A stretch of DNA of 10,622 bases. It comes from Variovorax sp. GTDB taxonomy: Bacteria; Pseudomonadota; Gammaproteobacteria; Burkholderiales; Burkholderiaceae_C. Below the pieces are notes generated by a model. It did no database searches. It worked only from the letters and a program-made list of their open reading frames with translations, and was not told where the DNA came from. The stretch is from assembly GCA_028292835.1 (NCBI GenBank), contig JAQGLP010000416.1, positions 1 through 10,622 on the forward strand. Direction: 5' to 3'. This document shows positions 1 through 7,835 of this stretch, piece by piece (the first letter of the stretch is position 1; each line of letters starts with the position of its first letter). The translations under genes and the position numbers were made by a program.

Positions 1-1302
1 AAGCCCCGGCCGACGCATTTGAACTTCAACACCATCTACTATGCCGACGCCGGCATGTGCCGCGTCACGCACTCGGGCGAGCGAAACGACAGGGGCGTTT
101 GGCAGGACAAGGCCGCGTCGAGCTGGATCCAGTATCAGCATGTCGACGGCAGGAAGCGATTGGTCACGTCTTATGCCCTGGAGTGCGGCAACAAGCATCT
201 CCTGCCGCGCACGGTGGAGCTTGCAGGTTCCAATGACGGGGGGACAAATTGGATGGTGCTGGACACGCAGCAGGCGCCTGGCTTCAGTGAAGCGACGCCG
301 CGCCGCCAGTTCACGCTGGCCTCGCCGGCCAAGTGGAACATCTACCGCCTCAAGGTGGCGTCCGCCAGCCCGGCTGAGGGCGTTCGCGTGGACGCGATCG
401 AGTTGAACGAACGGATTCACTGTGAACCGGGAATAACCGTCGCCTCGGTGATGCTTGATCAACCGACCCTCACGCTGCCGGCCCATGGACGGGCCACGCT
501 CAATGCGACGCTCGCGCCGCTGAACACGTTTGAGCGCCAGATCGTCTGGAGCAGCAGCGACCCCGAAACCGCCGCGGTGCGCTCGATCGGCGAGCAGACC
601 GCCATGGTGGTCGGCAAGAAGCCCGGAAGCTGCACCGTCACCGCCACGATCGATGGGGTGAAACAGGTCTGCCAGGTGACGGTGCAGCAATCGGCATTGC
701 CTCCGGGCTGGCAATACGATGAGCTGAACGCGCCGCCGATCCCCGGCTCGTTCGCCGCATCTGAGGGCCAGTTCACCCTGACGGGCAGCGGCCACGCGAT
801 GACGTCCTGGTGGGAGCGGGTCAGGGATCAGGGCGTGTTTGTCAGCCAGACGGTAAAGGGTGATACGGCGCTGTCCGCCCGCCTTGAGAGCTTGGCGCCC
901 AACGTCGGCGGGCCGAGTTATCAACGGGATCACCGCCCGCCCACAGCAGCGGGGCTGATGATCCGCGAATCGCTGGCCGTGCCGGCGGGGCGATACCTAT
1001 TGGTGCAGGTGGAGGCGTCCGGCCGGCTCGTCTGCCGCTGGCGGGACAAGAGCGGCGACCAGGACGACAACCAGACCAAGGAACTGGGGAAGGTGGCGTT
1101 GCCGATTCACCTGAAGATCGTGCAGGTGTCAGGAGAGCTCCAGGTGTTTGCCTCGGCGGACGGGAAAGACTGGGGCACGCCCCGAATGTCCCACCGTGCG
1201 AAGTTCAACGCCGCGACAAGCCGCGTCGGACTTTTCGTCTGTTCGGGCAACACGTTCGCCTCGACGACTGCCGTGTTCGGCTTGGTGGCGGCGGGGGAGT
1301 AG
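1..1302 (+). CDS. C-terminal part of a modular extracellular protein (discoidin-like, Ig-like Big_2, DUF1349-like); 5' end outside window
   Basis: The frame is open from base 1 to the TAG at 1300-1302, so this is the 3' end of a longer gene; the TTG at 19 is not a credible start. Three beta-sandwich regions follow one another. About the first 140 residues resemble an F5/8 type C (discoidin-like) domain, with the hallmark ELAGSNDGGTNWMVLDT followed by an FTL...YRLKV strand. Next comes a bacterial Ig-like (Big_2) domain, with TLPAHGRATLNATLAP, VWSSSDPETAAV and the closing GSCTVTATIDG...CQVTVQ. Last is a DUF1349/concanavalin-like domain containing AGLMIRES, a VQVEASGRLVCRWRD strand, FASADGKDWG and GLFVCSGN. 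Such proteins are normally secreted or surface-exposed and bind polymers or glycans. The missing N-terminus may hold a signal peptide and a catalytic domain, so the enzymatic role cannot be read here. Domain calls are by motif recognition only. Confidence 0.85.
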   Translation, partial: KPRPTHLNFNTIYYADAGMCRVTHSGERNDRGVWQDKAASSWIQYQHVDGRKRLVTSYALECGNKHLLPRTVELAGSNDGGTNWMVLDTQQAPGFSEATPRRQFTLASPAKWNIYRLKVASASPAEGVRVDAIELNERIHCEPGITVASVMLDQPTLTLPAHGRATLNATLAPLNTFERQIVWSSSDPETAAVRSIGEQTAMVVGKKPGSCTVTATIDGVKQVCQVTVQQSALPPGWQYDELNAPPIPGSFAASEGQFTLTGSGHAMTSWWERVRDQGVFVSQTVKGDTALSARLESLAPNVGGPSYQRDHRPPTAAGLMIRESLAVPAGRYLLVQVEASGRLVCRWRDKSGDQDDNQTKELGKVALPIHLKIVQVSGELQVFASADGKDWGTPRMSHRAKFNAATSRVGLFVCSGNTFASTTAVFGLVAAGE

Positions 1303-1700
1303 GCGGCAAGGGCGTGGCCGGCGTTTCATCATCGTGTTCGGTGGCGAAGGGCAGCTTGAGCATCGTCGCGTCCATCAAAAGAAGTCGATCGCCTTTTGCG
1401 CCGCTTTGTTGACCCAGGATACCCGACCAGTCGTGCTCTTGTTGCTGCCGGGAAAAGACAACAGCTGCATGAAGAACGCCTGCGCAGGCCGCGAGCGTCG
1501 ATTCGGCCATGCGGAGCGGCGTTGCCAGTACCTCAGAGAGATCGTCAAGCATGCACCCAATCAAGAACTCGAGGGATGTTGGAGCCGAGCAATACTCTGT
1601 CGCTAGAGTAAGTGGTCGCCAACGCCATCGTCGGCTGCGGCAATCTGGCTTTACGGTTCCCAGTTCACGGCTTACGCTGCCCGCTTTCATCTGGAGGCTC
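1303..1700. other. Intergenic region without a confident gene
   Basis: These 398 bases separate the extracellular protein from the dehydrogenase. No plus-strand frame has both a ribosome binding site and recognisable protein sequence. The upstream in-frame extension of the dehydrogenase (ATG at 1509) lacks a Shine-Dalgarno and reads as non-protein. On the minus strand one frame stays open from 1933 down to 1205; the stretch around 1320-1600 looks mildly protein-like (for example LLLMDATMLKLPFATEHDDE) but has no good start site and matches no family I know. The promoter of the dehydrogenase gene must lie here or further upstream; I cannot pinpoint it. Confidence 0.5.
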
Positions 1701-4700
1701 ATGTTGCGATCAACGCCCCGTCGAAGCATCGGTTTGATCTTCCTGGCCTGCGCGCTGGCGTCTGGCGGCGCGCTGGCGGGCACGACGACTCTCAACGGCA
1801 GGACCTTCACGCTTCCCGATGGCTTCACGATTGAGCAGGTGGCCGGGCCGCCGCTGGTGGACCGGCCGGTCACCATGGATTTTGATGAAGCGGGGCGGTT
1901 GTATGTGGCCGATTCTTCGGGCACCTCCGCCAAGTCCGTCGATCAGTTGAAGGAGAAGCCGCATCGGATTCTCCGGCTGGCGGACAGCGATGGCGACGGC
2001 GTCTTCGATCAGCGCACGATCTTCGCCGACAAGATGATGTTCCCCGAAGGGACGATGTGGTGCGCCGGCTCGCTGTATGTGGCCGCGCCTCCTTCGATCT
2101 GGAAACTGACTGACACCAATGGCGATGGCGTTGCCGATGAGCGCGTGGAATGGTTTGACGGCAAAACGCTGACGGGCTGCGCCAACGATCTGCACGGTCC
2201 CTATCTCGGCCCCGACGGCATGATCTACTGGTGCAAGGGCGCCTTCGCGCAGCAGACCTACACGTTGCCTAACGGCCGCGAGTTTAAGACCAGGGCTTCG
2301 CATATCTTCCGCGCGCGGCCGGATGGCTCGAACATCGAGCCGGTCATGACCGGCGGCATGGACAATCCCGTCGACGTGGTCTTCATGCCTTCGGGCGAGC
2401 GCATCCTATCCTGCACGTTTCTGCAGAACCCGGCCGGGGGCAAGCGGGATGGATTGATCCACGCGGTCCACGGCGGGGTGTATGGCAAGGTGCACGACGT
2501 GCTGGAGGGACACGTGCGCACCTCGCCCGATGTTCTGCCGCCGCTGGCGCACCTGGGCCCCAGCGCCTCCTGCGGGCTGCACCGCTATGAATCCACGGCC
2601 TTTGGGAAGGACCCGGCCGGCGTTTCGTACACCGACAATCTCTTCTCCTGCTCGTTCAACCTGCACAAGGTGTTTCGACATGTGCTGACCCCGGAAGGCG
2701 CGACCTTTAAGAGCAAGGATGAAGAATTTGTCGTGTCGGATCACGTTGACTTTCACCCCACGGACGTCATCGAAGACGCGGACGGCTCGCTGCTGATCGT
2801 GGACACCGGCGGATGGTACAAGCTCTGCTGCCCGACCTCGCGGCTGCATCGGCCCGAGGCGCTGGGGGCGATTTATCGTGTACGGCGCATCGGCGCGGCG
2901 AAGATCGAAGACCCGCGCGGGATGAAGATCGCGTGGGAGACGCTCGCTCCCGAGGCACTGGCCCTGTTCCTGGAGGATGATCGGACTTCGGTCCGGCGGC
3001 GGGCGATGGAGAGGCTGGCGGCGAGGGCTTGCTCGCTCGCTGAGGGAGAAGCGCCATTTCGAGCGGTGCTCTCGGCACTGGACCGAGTAAGGGAGTCCGG
3101 CTCGGCGCGGGCGCGGCTTAATGCGGTCTGGACGGCCACCCGAATATCAGGGCGCCAAGCACGGGCGATCGTGCGGGCGGCTTTGACGGACGCGGACGAG
3201 ACGGTGCGGATCGCGGCCTGTCATTCAGTCGCCCTGTGGCGCGATGACTCTGCGGTCGTCGCTTTGGCTGATTTGCTGGAGCATCCATCAGCGCCCCTGC
3301 GGCGGGCGGCGGCTGAAGCGATCGGGCGCTGTGGCCGGCCCGAAGGCGTCTTCTCTCTCTTGAGGGCCAGCGCCAAATCGACGGATCCGTTTCTGGATCA
3401 CTCCCTCTGCTATGCGCTGTTTGAATTGGTGGCGTCCAATGAGGGGGCACGCCGACAGGTGTTCGAGGTTGCCCAGGGGAGCGCGGGCCCCACAGGTCGC
3501 CGCGCTGCAGTCATCGCGACCGACCAGGCAGCCGCGTGGCAGGGAACCGGCCAGTGGAGCGAGCGGGATGCGGGCAGAATGCTCGGATCGTTGCTGGCGG
3601 ACCCGAGGCTGGTCGCCACTGGATTGTGGATGGTCTCGCGTCATCCGGAATGGGCGGGCCTGGTGGAAGCCCCGCTGAGCCAGCAGCTCAGCGGAGTGAA
3701 TCCGAACGACCGCACGAACCCCACCCCCGAGCAGCGGGCCGCGCTGGTGAATCGCTACGCGGCCATGGCCGATTTCCCGATCATCCAGCGAATCCTGGCC
3801 GCGGCCGCCGTTGATGAAGACCGCTGGCGCCTGTCGCGATTGACCGCCATCCGCGCAATGGGCGCATCGCGATTGAAGCAGACGCCGGCGGCGTGGTATC
3901 CGGCGCTGGCGACCTGTCTCGGGCATCCGCGCGATGCGGAGGTGTCAGCAGCGGCCGCCGAGGCGCTGCGTGATCTGTCGCAAGCCTCAAAAGCCGGCGA
4001 GAGCGTCACTGCGGCGCAACTGGCTTTCCAGGAGTCGATCATTGAGTTTGCATCAAAACAGGATGCGCCCGCCTCCGTGCGCCTCAATGCGCTGGCCGCC
4101 CTTGCGCCCACCTTGGGAAAAGGAGCTCACAAGGATGCGCAGCCTCTCCCGCGCCCGCTGCTGGACCTGCTATTCTCGCAAGGATCGTCCGAGGCGCCGG
4201 CCACGCAGCGCCTCCTGGCGGCGGAGATTCTTGCGCATCATAAGCTCACGGCCCAAGCGCTGATGGAGCTCGCCCGGCGGGTGCAGAGCGCCGGCCCGCT
4301 CGAGTTGCCCAGGCTTTTGGCTGCGTTTGACCAGACCGCCGACCCGGCCATCGGGTTGGCGCTCATCGAAGCGCTGAACCGATCCAAATCCACGGCCGCG
4401 CTGCGGCCCGATGTGCTCAAGGCGCATCTCAAGCAGTTTCCGGCCGAACTCCAGGCCAGGGCCGCGCCGCTGTTGGCGCGGCTGGCGCCGGATGCGGCGA
4501 AGCAGAAGGCGCAGCTCGAAGCAATCGCGGCGGGGCTGCCCGGCGGAGACGTGGGCCGCGGGCAGCAGGTGTTTTATTCAGCGAAGGCGGCCTGCTCGGC
4601 ATGCCACACGATCGGCTACGTGGGGGGCAAGGTCGGCCCGGATCTGACGCGCATCGGCGCGATTCGGCAGCCGCGCGACTTGCTGGAATCGATCCTCTTC

Positions 4701-4961
4701 CCCAGCGCCAGCTTTGTGCAGAGCTTTGAGCCGACGCTGATTGAAACCAAAGAGGGCGACACGCTGTCGGGGATCCTGCGCAGGCACGACAGCGAGGGGT
4801 TGCTGCTGATCACCGGCCCGGATCAGGAAACGCGCATCGCGGCGGACCGCGTGAAGGAGATCCGCCCGGGCCTGCTCAGCATCATGCCGGCCGGACTGGA
4901 TCAACAGCTCACGCGCGCGGAGCTGTCAGATCTGCTGACCTTCCTGGGCGCGTGCAAATAG
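1701..4961 (+). CDS. PVC-type secreted dehydrogenase with HEAT repeats and C-terminal cytochrome c domain (1086 aa)
   Basis: The ATG at 1701 follows GGAGG and begins a typical signal peptide: an Arg-rich start, a hydrophobic core (GLIFLACALA) and an ALA-G cleavage site near residue 26. Residues about 35-395 form a beta-propeller-like domain of the 'putative membrane-bound dehydrogenase' kind, ending in the family signature DTGGWYKLCCPTS (368-380) and GAIYRV. Two EF-hand-like acidic loops, DSDGDGVFD (95-103) and DTNGDGVAD (138-146), probably bind calcium. Residues about 405-930 are Ala/Leu/Arg-rich HEAT-like helices. The C-terminus is a class I cytochrome c: CSACH (Cys965, Cys968, His969), GKVGPDLTRIG, and a likely axial Met1062 in SIMPAGLDQQLT. 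Family knowledge suggests periplasmic oxidation of a sugar or alcohol with electron transfer to the haem; the substrate is unknown. The in-frame ATG at 1509 is rejected because it would bury the signal peptide. A nested hairpin lies just after the stop. Confidence 0.93.
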   Translation: MLRSTPRRSIGLIFLACALASGGALAGTTTLNGRTFTLPDGFTIEQVAGPPLVDRPVTMDFDEAGRLYVADSSGTSAKSVDQLKEKPHRILRLADSDGDGVFDQRTIFADKMMFPEGTMWCAGSLYVAAPPSIWKLTDTNGDGVADERVEWFDGKTLTGCANDLHGPYLGPDGMIYWCKGAFAQQTYTLPNGREFKTRASHIFRARPDGSNIEPVMTGGMDNPVDVVFMPSGERILSCTFLQNPAGGKRDGLIHAVHGGVYGKVHDVLEGHVRTSPDVLPPLAHLGPSASCGLHRYESTAFGKDPAGVSYTDNLFSCSFNLHKVFRHVLTPEGATFKSKDEEFVVSDHVDFHPTDVIEDADGSLLIVDTGGWYKLCCPTSRLHRPEALGAIYRVRRIGAAKIEDPRGMKIAWETLAPEALALFLEDDRTSVRRRAMERLAARACSLAEGEAPFRAVLSALDRVRESGSARARLNAVWTATRISGRQARAIVRAALTDADETVRIAACHSVALWRDDSAVVALADLLEHPSAPLRRAAAEAIGRCGRPEGVFSLLRASAKSTDPFLDHSLCYALFELVASNEGARRQVFEVAQGSAGPTGRRAAVIATDQAAAWQGTGQWSERDAGRMLGSLLADPRLVATGLWMVSRHPEWAGLVEAPLSQQLSGVNPNDRTNPTPEQRAALVNRYAAMADFPIIQRILAAAAVDEDRWRLSRLTAIRAMGASRLKQTPAAWYPALATCLGHPRDAEVSAAAAEALRDLSQASKAGESVTAAQLAFQESIIEFASKQDAPASVRLNALAALAPTLGKGAHKDAQPLPRPLLDLLFSQGSSEAPATQRLLAAEILAHHKLTAQALMELARRVQSAGPLELPRLLAAFDQTADPAIGLALIEALNRSKSTAALRPDVLKAHLKQFPAELQARAAPLLARLAPDAAKQKAQLEAIAAGLPGGDVGRGQQVFYSAKAACSACHTIGYVGGKVGPDLTRIGAIRQPRDLLESILFPSASFVQSFEPTLIETKEGDTLSGILRRHDSEGLLLITGPDQETRIAADRVKEIRPGLLSIMPAGLDQQLTRAELSDLLTFLGACK

Positions 4962-4962
4962 T

Positions 4963-5007
4963 GCGCGGGCGTGCGCTCAACGAGCGCAGAAAGGAGTTCG
5001 CCCGCGC
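4963..5007. terminator. Nested hairpin after the dehydrogenase stop, possible terminator
   Basis: Starting two bases after the TAG stop, GCGCGGGCG (4963-4971) can pair with CGCCCGCGC (4999-5007). Inside it TGCGCTC (4972-4978) pairs perfectly with GAGCGCA (4982-4988) across the loop AAC. A ten-base bulge lies at 4989-4998. There is no U-tract afterwards, so this could be a rho-type or factor-assisted stop, or a 3'-end stabilising structure, rather than a classical intrinsic terminator. Confidence 0.5.
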
Positions 5008-5091
5008 GGACGGGCTGGAGCGTGAAATCCGCAAGAGCGCCGCAAGGGCTTGGTGCCCGCGTCTCTTGCAAGTCGGCGTCCGTGACGGGCA

Positions 5092-5157
5092 AAAACATCA
5101 AGACATCAGGCATTGTCGGGCCGCCGCCGCTTCATGTTTTCATCTCTTGATGTCTTT
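5092..5157. repeat. Imperfect palindrome with overlapping alternative arms
   Basis: AAAACAT (5092-5098), CATCAAGA (5096-5103) and AAGACATCA (5100-5108) each have an exact reverse complement downstream: ATGTTTT (5134-5140), TCTTGATG (5145-5152) and TGATGTCTT (5148-5156). The arms overlap, so only one or two pairings can form at a time. The centre is GC-rich (CGGGCCGCCGCCGC). It may be a degenerate repeat-derived element; I cannot tell whether copies exist elsewhere in the genome. Confidence 0.4.
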
Positions 5158-5380
5158 CCCCGCTTTCGTTCATCCCCATCCATCCTCCTTCTCGCGCAGC
5201 GGGCGTTGGCCTTCTTGAACGGCGCACCGCTCAACATCACGCCACACGGGGTGACAGAGTAGAGCGGGACCGGCTACGCGCGACTGCCACCGGCTGCCCG
5301 GCCGCCCAGGTATACTCGCGAACATGCCCCCCTCTGCGGCATGACCGGCTGATAGGTCAAAAAGCGACCCACCCCCGCCT

Positions 5381-5413
5381 TCGGCCCTGCAAGCCGATAG
5401 CTTGCAAGGCCGA
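5381..5413. terminator. Stem-loop downstream of the DUF4230 gene, possible terminator
   Basis: TCGGCCCTGCAAGC (5381-5394) pairs with GCTTGCAAGGCCGA (5400-5413) with one mismatch in 14 positions and a CGATA loop. It sits 23 bases beyond the end of the minus-strand DUF4230 gene, the usual position for a terminator. On the minus strand a U-run (CTTTTTGACC) appears only about 15 bases after the stem, so intrinsic termination would be weak. A short hairpin with a similar loop core occurs near 10250. Confidence 0.45.
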
Positions 5414-5436
5414 TTTACGTTTGGGGCCGTACCTCA

Positions 5437-5868
5437 TTACTGGCGCTCCCACCGCACTTCCACTTCCCATCCCAGTGCACCAAAGAACGTTCGCAGCACG
5501 GATTCTGCCTGACGGCGTGAGCGATCCAGCAGCGCGCGGTCTTCGGCGGCAGCCGCGATGATCTTCTGAGCATCGGCGTACGCCCGGTTGATGAGGGTGG
5601 TGGTGGGCTGATCGCCCGGCACGATTTGCCACAATCCCCCCGTGCTGATCGAGAACACACGGGTGCGGGCATGATCCACCCGCAGGCTGGCGGCGGCGGG
5701 AGCGGGCAGAATCAATCTTGCGGTGCGGCGTGCAGAATCGACCCCTTCGAAGCGGGCGGTGGAAAGGTCGGTACCGAGCAGAAAGTCGCCTTTGACCAGA
5801 ATCGCCACCTTTAGACTTCCGGTGTAGCCACTGAGGGTGGTCTCGATGACGTCGGCGATTATGGTCAT
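5437..5868 (-). CDS. Short DUF4230-domain protein (143 aa)
   Basis: The ATG at 5868-5866 is preceded by GGAG at a proper distance; the longer open frame up to 6066 runs antisense to the neighbouring gene and does not read as protein. The sequence matches the DUF4230 pattern: a G-x-x-x-x-G-T-D-L-S segment (GDFLLGTDLSTARFEGVD, residues 27-44), an LPAP strand (54-57), then a helical half with AYADAQKIIAAAAEDRALLD (97-116) and a C-terminal helix-strand FFGALGWEVEVRW (128-140). Many DUF4230 proteins carry an N-terminal membrane anchor; this one does not, so it should be cytoplasmic, or it may be an N-terminally shortened member. The biochemical role of the family is unknown. It diverges from the CcbP-like gene with a 45-base gap, which suggests a shared control region. 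Confidence 0.8.
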   Translation of the reverse strand: MTIIADVIETTLSGYTGSLKVAILVKGDFLLGTDLSTARFEGVDSARRTARLILPAPAAASLRVDHARTRVFSISTGGLWQIVPGDQPTTTLINRAYADAQKIIAAAAEDRALLDRSRRQAESVLRTFFGALGWEVEVRWERQ

Positions 5869-5913
5869 GGATTCTCCGTTGAAGGGTGAAGAGGGTGATG
5901 CGATGCTTAGGGC

Positions 5914-6276
5914 ATGGTCAGGAATGAACCTGAGCGGGAAGAGCGGATTTTGATGGAGGTGGTGGTGGATGCGTACGGCCGCGACGAGCGGTGCATGGGC
6001 TGGTACTGCTATCTCGACGCTCAGCTCACCCCCTTCACCGCCCGATGCACCGTCGAGCAGGAACACTCGCCGCTGGCGGTGGGTGATGAAGTGGAAGTGC
6101 TGGGGATGGCCAGCGACAAGGTGTGCAGCGATGAGATGCGGGTGAAGATTCGCTGGGAGAAAAGGCGCGGCCTGGCGGTGCCGCTAGCGCAGCTCAAAGT
6201 GATCAAGGGTGATGACGCGACCCGCCAGGCGGTTGAAGACTGGGTGCACTGGGTGCGAAGAGGCTACAGCTTCTGA
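5914..6276 (+). CDS. CcbP-family calcium-binding-like protein (120 aa)
   Basis: The protein follows the pattern I associate with the CcbP family, named after the calcium-binding protein of Anabaena that helps control free Ca2+ during heterocyst differentiation. The conserved parts are EREERILMEVVVDAY (about residues 7-21), GWYCYLDAQL (29-38), a FTARC strand, SPLAVGDEVEVLGMA (52-66), a KIRWEKRRGLAVPLAQL strand pair, and the terminal WVHWVRRGYSF (110-120). Length is close to that of cyanobacterial members. There is no signal peptide, so it should be cytoplasmic. Acidic residues are spread over the N-terminus and centre; whether this copy binds Ca2+ is not shown by sequence alone. No clear Shine-Dalgarno precedes the ATG at 5914, but the conserved N-terminus starts immediately after it. 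Its stop lies 13 bases from the stop of the convergent AAA+ gene. Confidence 0.8.
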   Translation: MVRNEPEREERILMEVVVDAYGRDERCMGWYCYLDAQLTPFTARCTVEQEHSPLAVGDEVEVLGMASDKVCSDEMRVKIRWEKRRGLAVPLAQLKVIKGDDATRQAVEDWVHWVRRGYSF

Positions 6277-6289
6277 ATGAGGCGAGTGT

Positions 6290-7768
6290 TCAGTTGGCCG
6301 AGGAACTGCCGATCCGCCGTGGGGCGGGTGCTGCCGCCCCGCGGGTGTAGACTCCTGGGCGTGAGGCATCCAGGCACCGGCCCGCCGCCCAGGTTCTCAG
6401 TTTCTCCACCGATTCACTGGCCGTCACTGCGACGGGCACGATGTTCTTTGCCGCTTCCTTCAGCGGCACATCCAGCAGCGCCGCCAGCCGGCAGCAGGCG
6501 GCGATCTCAGCGCCCGTCCAGTCCCGGTCGTCAGGGGTTTTATCTGCAGGATCAATGCCGAACCGCAACCGATGAATCGGCCAGATCGTCTGCTTCTCTG
6601 CCGACGAAGGCAGATCCAGAAAGAAGACTCCATCAAACCGCTCGGCCCGTGCCAGCTCCGGGGGCAGTCTGGAGATGTCGTTGGCGGTGGCGACCACAAA
6701 CACATCCGATAGATGATCCGACAGCCAGGAGAGAAGGGTGCCCAGCAGACGCGAAGAAACCCCGCTGTCTCCACTGCTGCCTGATGCTGCACCCGATAGG
6801 GCTTTCTCCAGTTCATCGATAAAGAGCACGCACGGACTCATCGCATCGGCGATGCGCAAGGCCTGGCGGGTGCGTTCCTCGGTGATCCCGACGAGTGAGC
6901 CCATGAGGGTGCCGATGTCCAGAACCAGCGTGGGCCGGCCCGTCTCCTTACCCAATGCTTTTGCGAAGGCGCTCTTGCCGCAGCCCGGAGGTGACAAAAG
7001 CAAGATGCCCCGGGGCCTGGCGTTGGGGTTCCTCCCCGCCAACACGCGCGCGCAGAATGACTTGATCGAAGCCAGCCCGCCCAGATCAGCAAACGTTTCA
7101 CTGCCCCGGTGCAGGGTGAGCAAACCGCTTTTCCTGAGCATGCCTTCTTTGAGTTCCCACACAGTTTGCGGCACCAGTGTGCCATGCCGGGCCAGGGACA
7201 GGCTGAAGGCCCCTTCAGCTTCGAACCGGGTCAGGCCGGCGGCGGCATCGAGCAATCGATCCAGTTCGCGATCTTCGGCCGGAAGATCGCCCTCCTGGGT
7301 GGCGATGCCGCGGGCGATCTGCTCGATCTGCATTCGATCGGGCAGGGCATGCTCCAGCAGGACAAAGTGCTTATCCAGCTCCACGGGGATCCGCACCAGC
7401 GGGGACAGCACCACGATGAAGGTTCGGCTGATCTTGCCGTGCTGGATCTGGTGGGCCATGGCCTGGACGATCTCCGCCGAGGACAAGAAGCGGTGGAAGT
7501 TGGGGAGCACCAGCAGGGATGAAGCGTTTTCGCCCGGCCCGGCCATCCCACTCAGCGAGCGAATAGCGGCCAGAGGATCGTTGGTGCCCGGCGCCAGTTG
7601 ACCGGCGACGAGCAAACCACGGTCGATGTCCCAGGACGCCAGCGCCCATTGACGGTCACGGCATAATCCGGCGATCTCCGTGAGCGCCTCGGGATGCTCG
7701 TGCGACTGAATCCAGATGCCGGTAAAGGCAGCGGCAATGTATTCGCTCAGCCGATTTGAAAGTGACAT
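6290..7768 (-). CDS. AAA+ ATPase, Ycf46-like (492 aa)
   Basis: The ATG at 7768-7766 follows a consensus AGGAGG, so the start is firm. Residues about 1-215 form a non-catalytic N-terminal half (for example SSLLVLPNFHRFL at 83-95) like that of Ycf46-type proteins. The C-terminal half is one AAA+ module: Walker A SPPGCGKS (259-266), Walker B VLFIDE (314-319), sensor 1 ATAND (360-364), putative arginine fingers Arg374 and Arg377 in ELARAERFDG, and a sensor-2-like WTGAEI (417-422). It should be a cytoplasmic, hexamer-forming ATPase that remodels a protein partner. Ycf46 of cyanobacteria and plastids has been linked to regulation of photosynthesis and carbon uptake, a role that cannot apply unchanged here. 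DUF2997 and DUF1257 genes lie upstream on the same strand, separated from it by a plus-strand hydrolase gene, so it is probably transcribed from its own promoter in 7769-7835. Confidence 0.92.
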   Translation of the reverse strand: MSLSNRLSEYIAAAFTGIWIQSHEHPEALTEIAGLCRDRQWALASWDIDRGLLVAGQLAPGTNDPLAAIRSLSGMAGPGENASSLLVLPNFHRFLSSAEIVQAMAHQIQHGKISRTFIVVLSPLVRIPVELDKHFVLLEHALPDRMQIEQIARGIATQEGDLPAEDRELDRLLDAAAGLTRFEAEGAFSLSLARHGTLVPQTVWELKEGMLRKSGLLTLHRGSETFADLGGLASIKSFCARVLAGRNPNARPRGILLLSPPGCGKSAFAKALGKETGRPTLVLDIGTLMGSLVGITEERTRQALRIADAMSPCVLFIDELEKALSGAASGSSGDSGVSSRLLGTLLSWLSDHLSDVFVVATANDISRLPPELARAERFDGVFFLDLPSSAEKQTIWPIHRLRFGIDPADKTPDDRDWTGAEIAACCRLAALLDVPLKEAAKNIVPVAVTASESVEKLRTWAAGRCLDASRPGVYTRGAAAPAPRRIGSSSAN

Positions 7769-7835
7769 GAAAGCCTCCTGTGGGTAGATAGAAAATCTTT
7801 AGAGCGACAAGAATTCAGCGCGAGCCGGAGATCAG

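Larger units (their letters stand above)
4962..5436. other. Non-coding intergenic region rich in inverted repeats
   Basis: These 475 bases between the dehydrogenase and the DUF4230 gene contain no reading frame with a ribosome binding site or family resemblance. They hold a nested hairpin right after the dehydrogenase stop (4963-5007), an imperfect palindrome built from CATCAAGA-type words (5092-5157), a short CATGCC/GGCATG repeat (5323-5343) and a 14-bp near-perfect stem (5381-5413). Both flanking genes end into this region, so it must hold their terminators. A TATACT word at 5311-5316 resembles a -10 box, but no matching -35 element or downstream gene supports it. Confidence 0.6.

Noticed and set aside
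1509..1700. 64-residue N-terminal extension of the dehydrogenase
   Set aside because: It has no ribosome binding site and reads as non-protein, and it would place the clear signal peptide in the interior. The ATG at 1701 has GGAGG upstream.
1710..2303. 197-aa open frame on the minus strand inside the dehydrogenase
   Set aside because: It is antisense to the well supported propeller domain and shows no motif of its own.
3288..3926. 212-aa open frame on the minus strand inside the dehydrogenase
   Set aside because: It is antisense to the HEAT-repeat region, Arg-rich and low in complexity, as expected for a shadow in high-GC DNA.
5311..5316. TATACT as a -10 promoter element
   Set aside because: There is no -35 partner at proper spacing and no plus-strand gene downstream before 5914.
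5869..6066. N-terminal extension of the DUF4230 gene
   Set aside because: It is antisense to the CcbP-like gene and has no family similarity. The ATG at 5868 has its own GGAG.
6277..6822. 181-aa plus-strand frame following the CcbP-like gene
   Set aside because: The translation is Pro/Arg/Ser-rich and antisense to the AAA+ C-terminus.
6738..7601. 287-aa open frame on the plus strand
   Set aside because: It is a shadow of the AAA+ gene: Ser/Arg-rich translation, no domain, no ribosome binding site.
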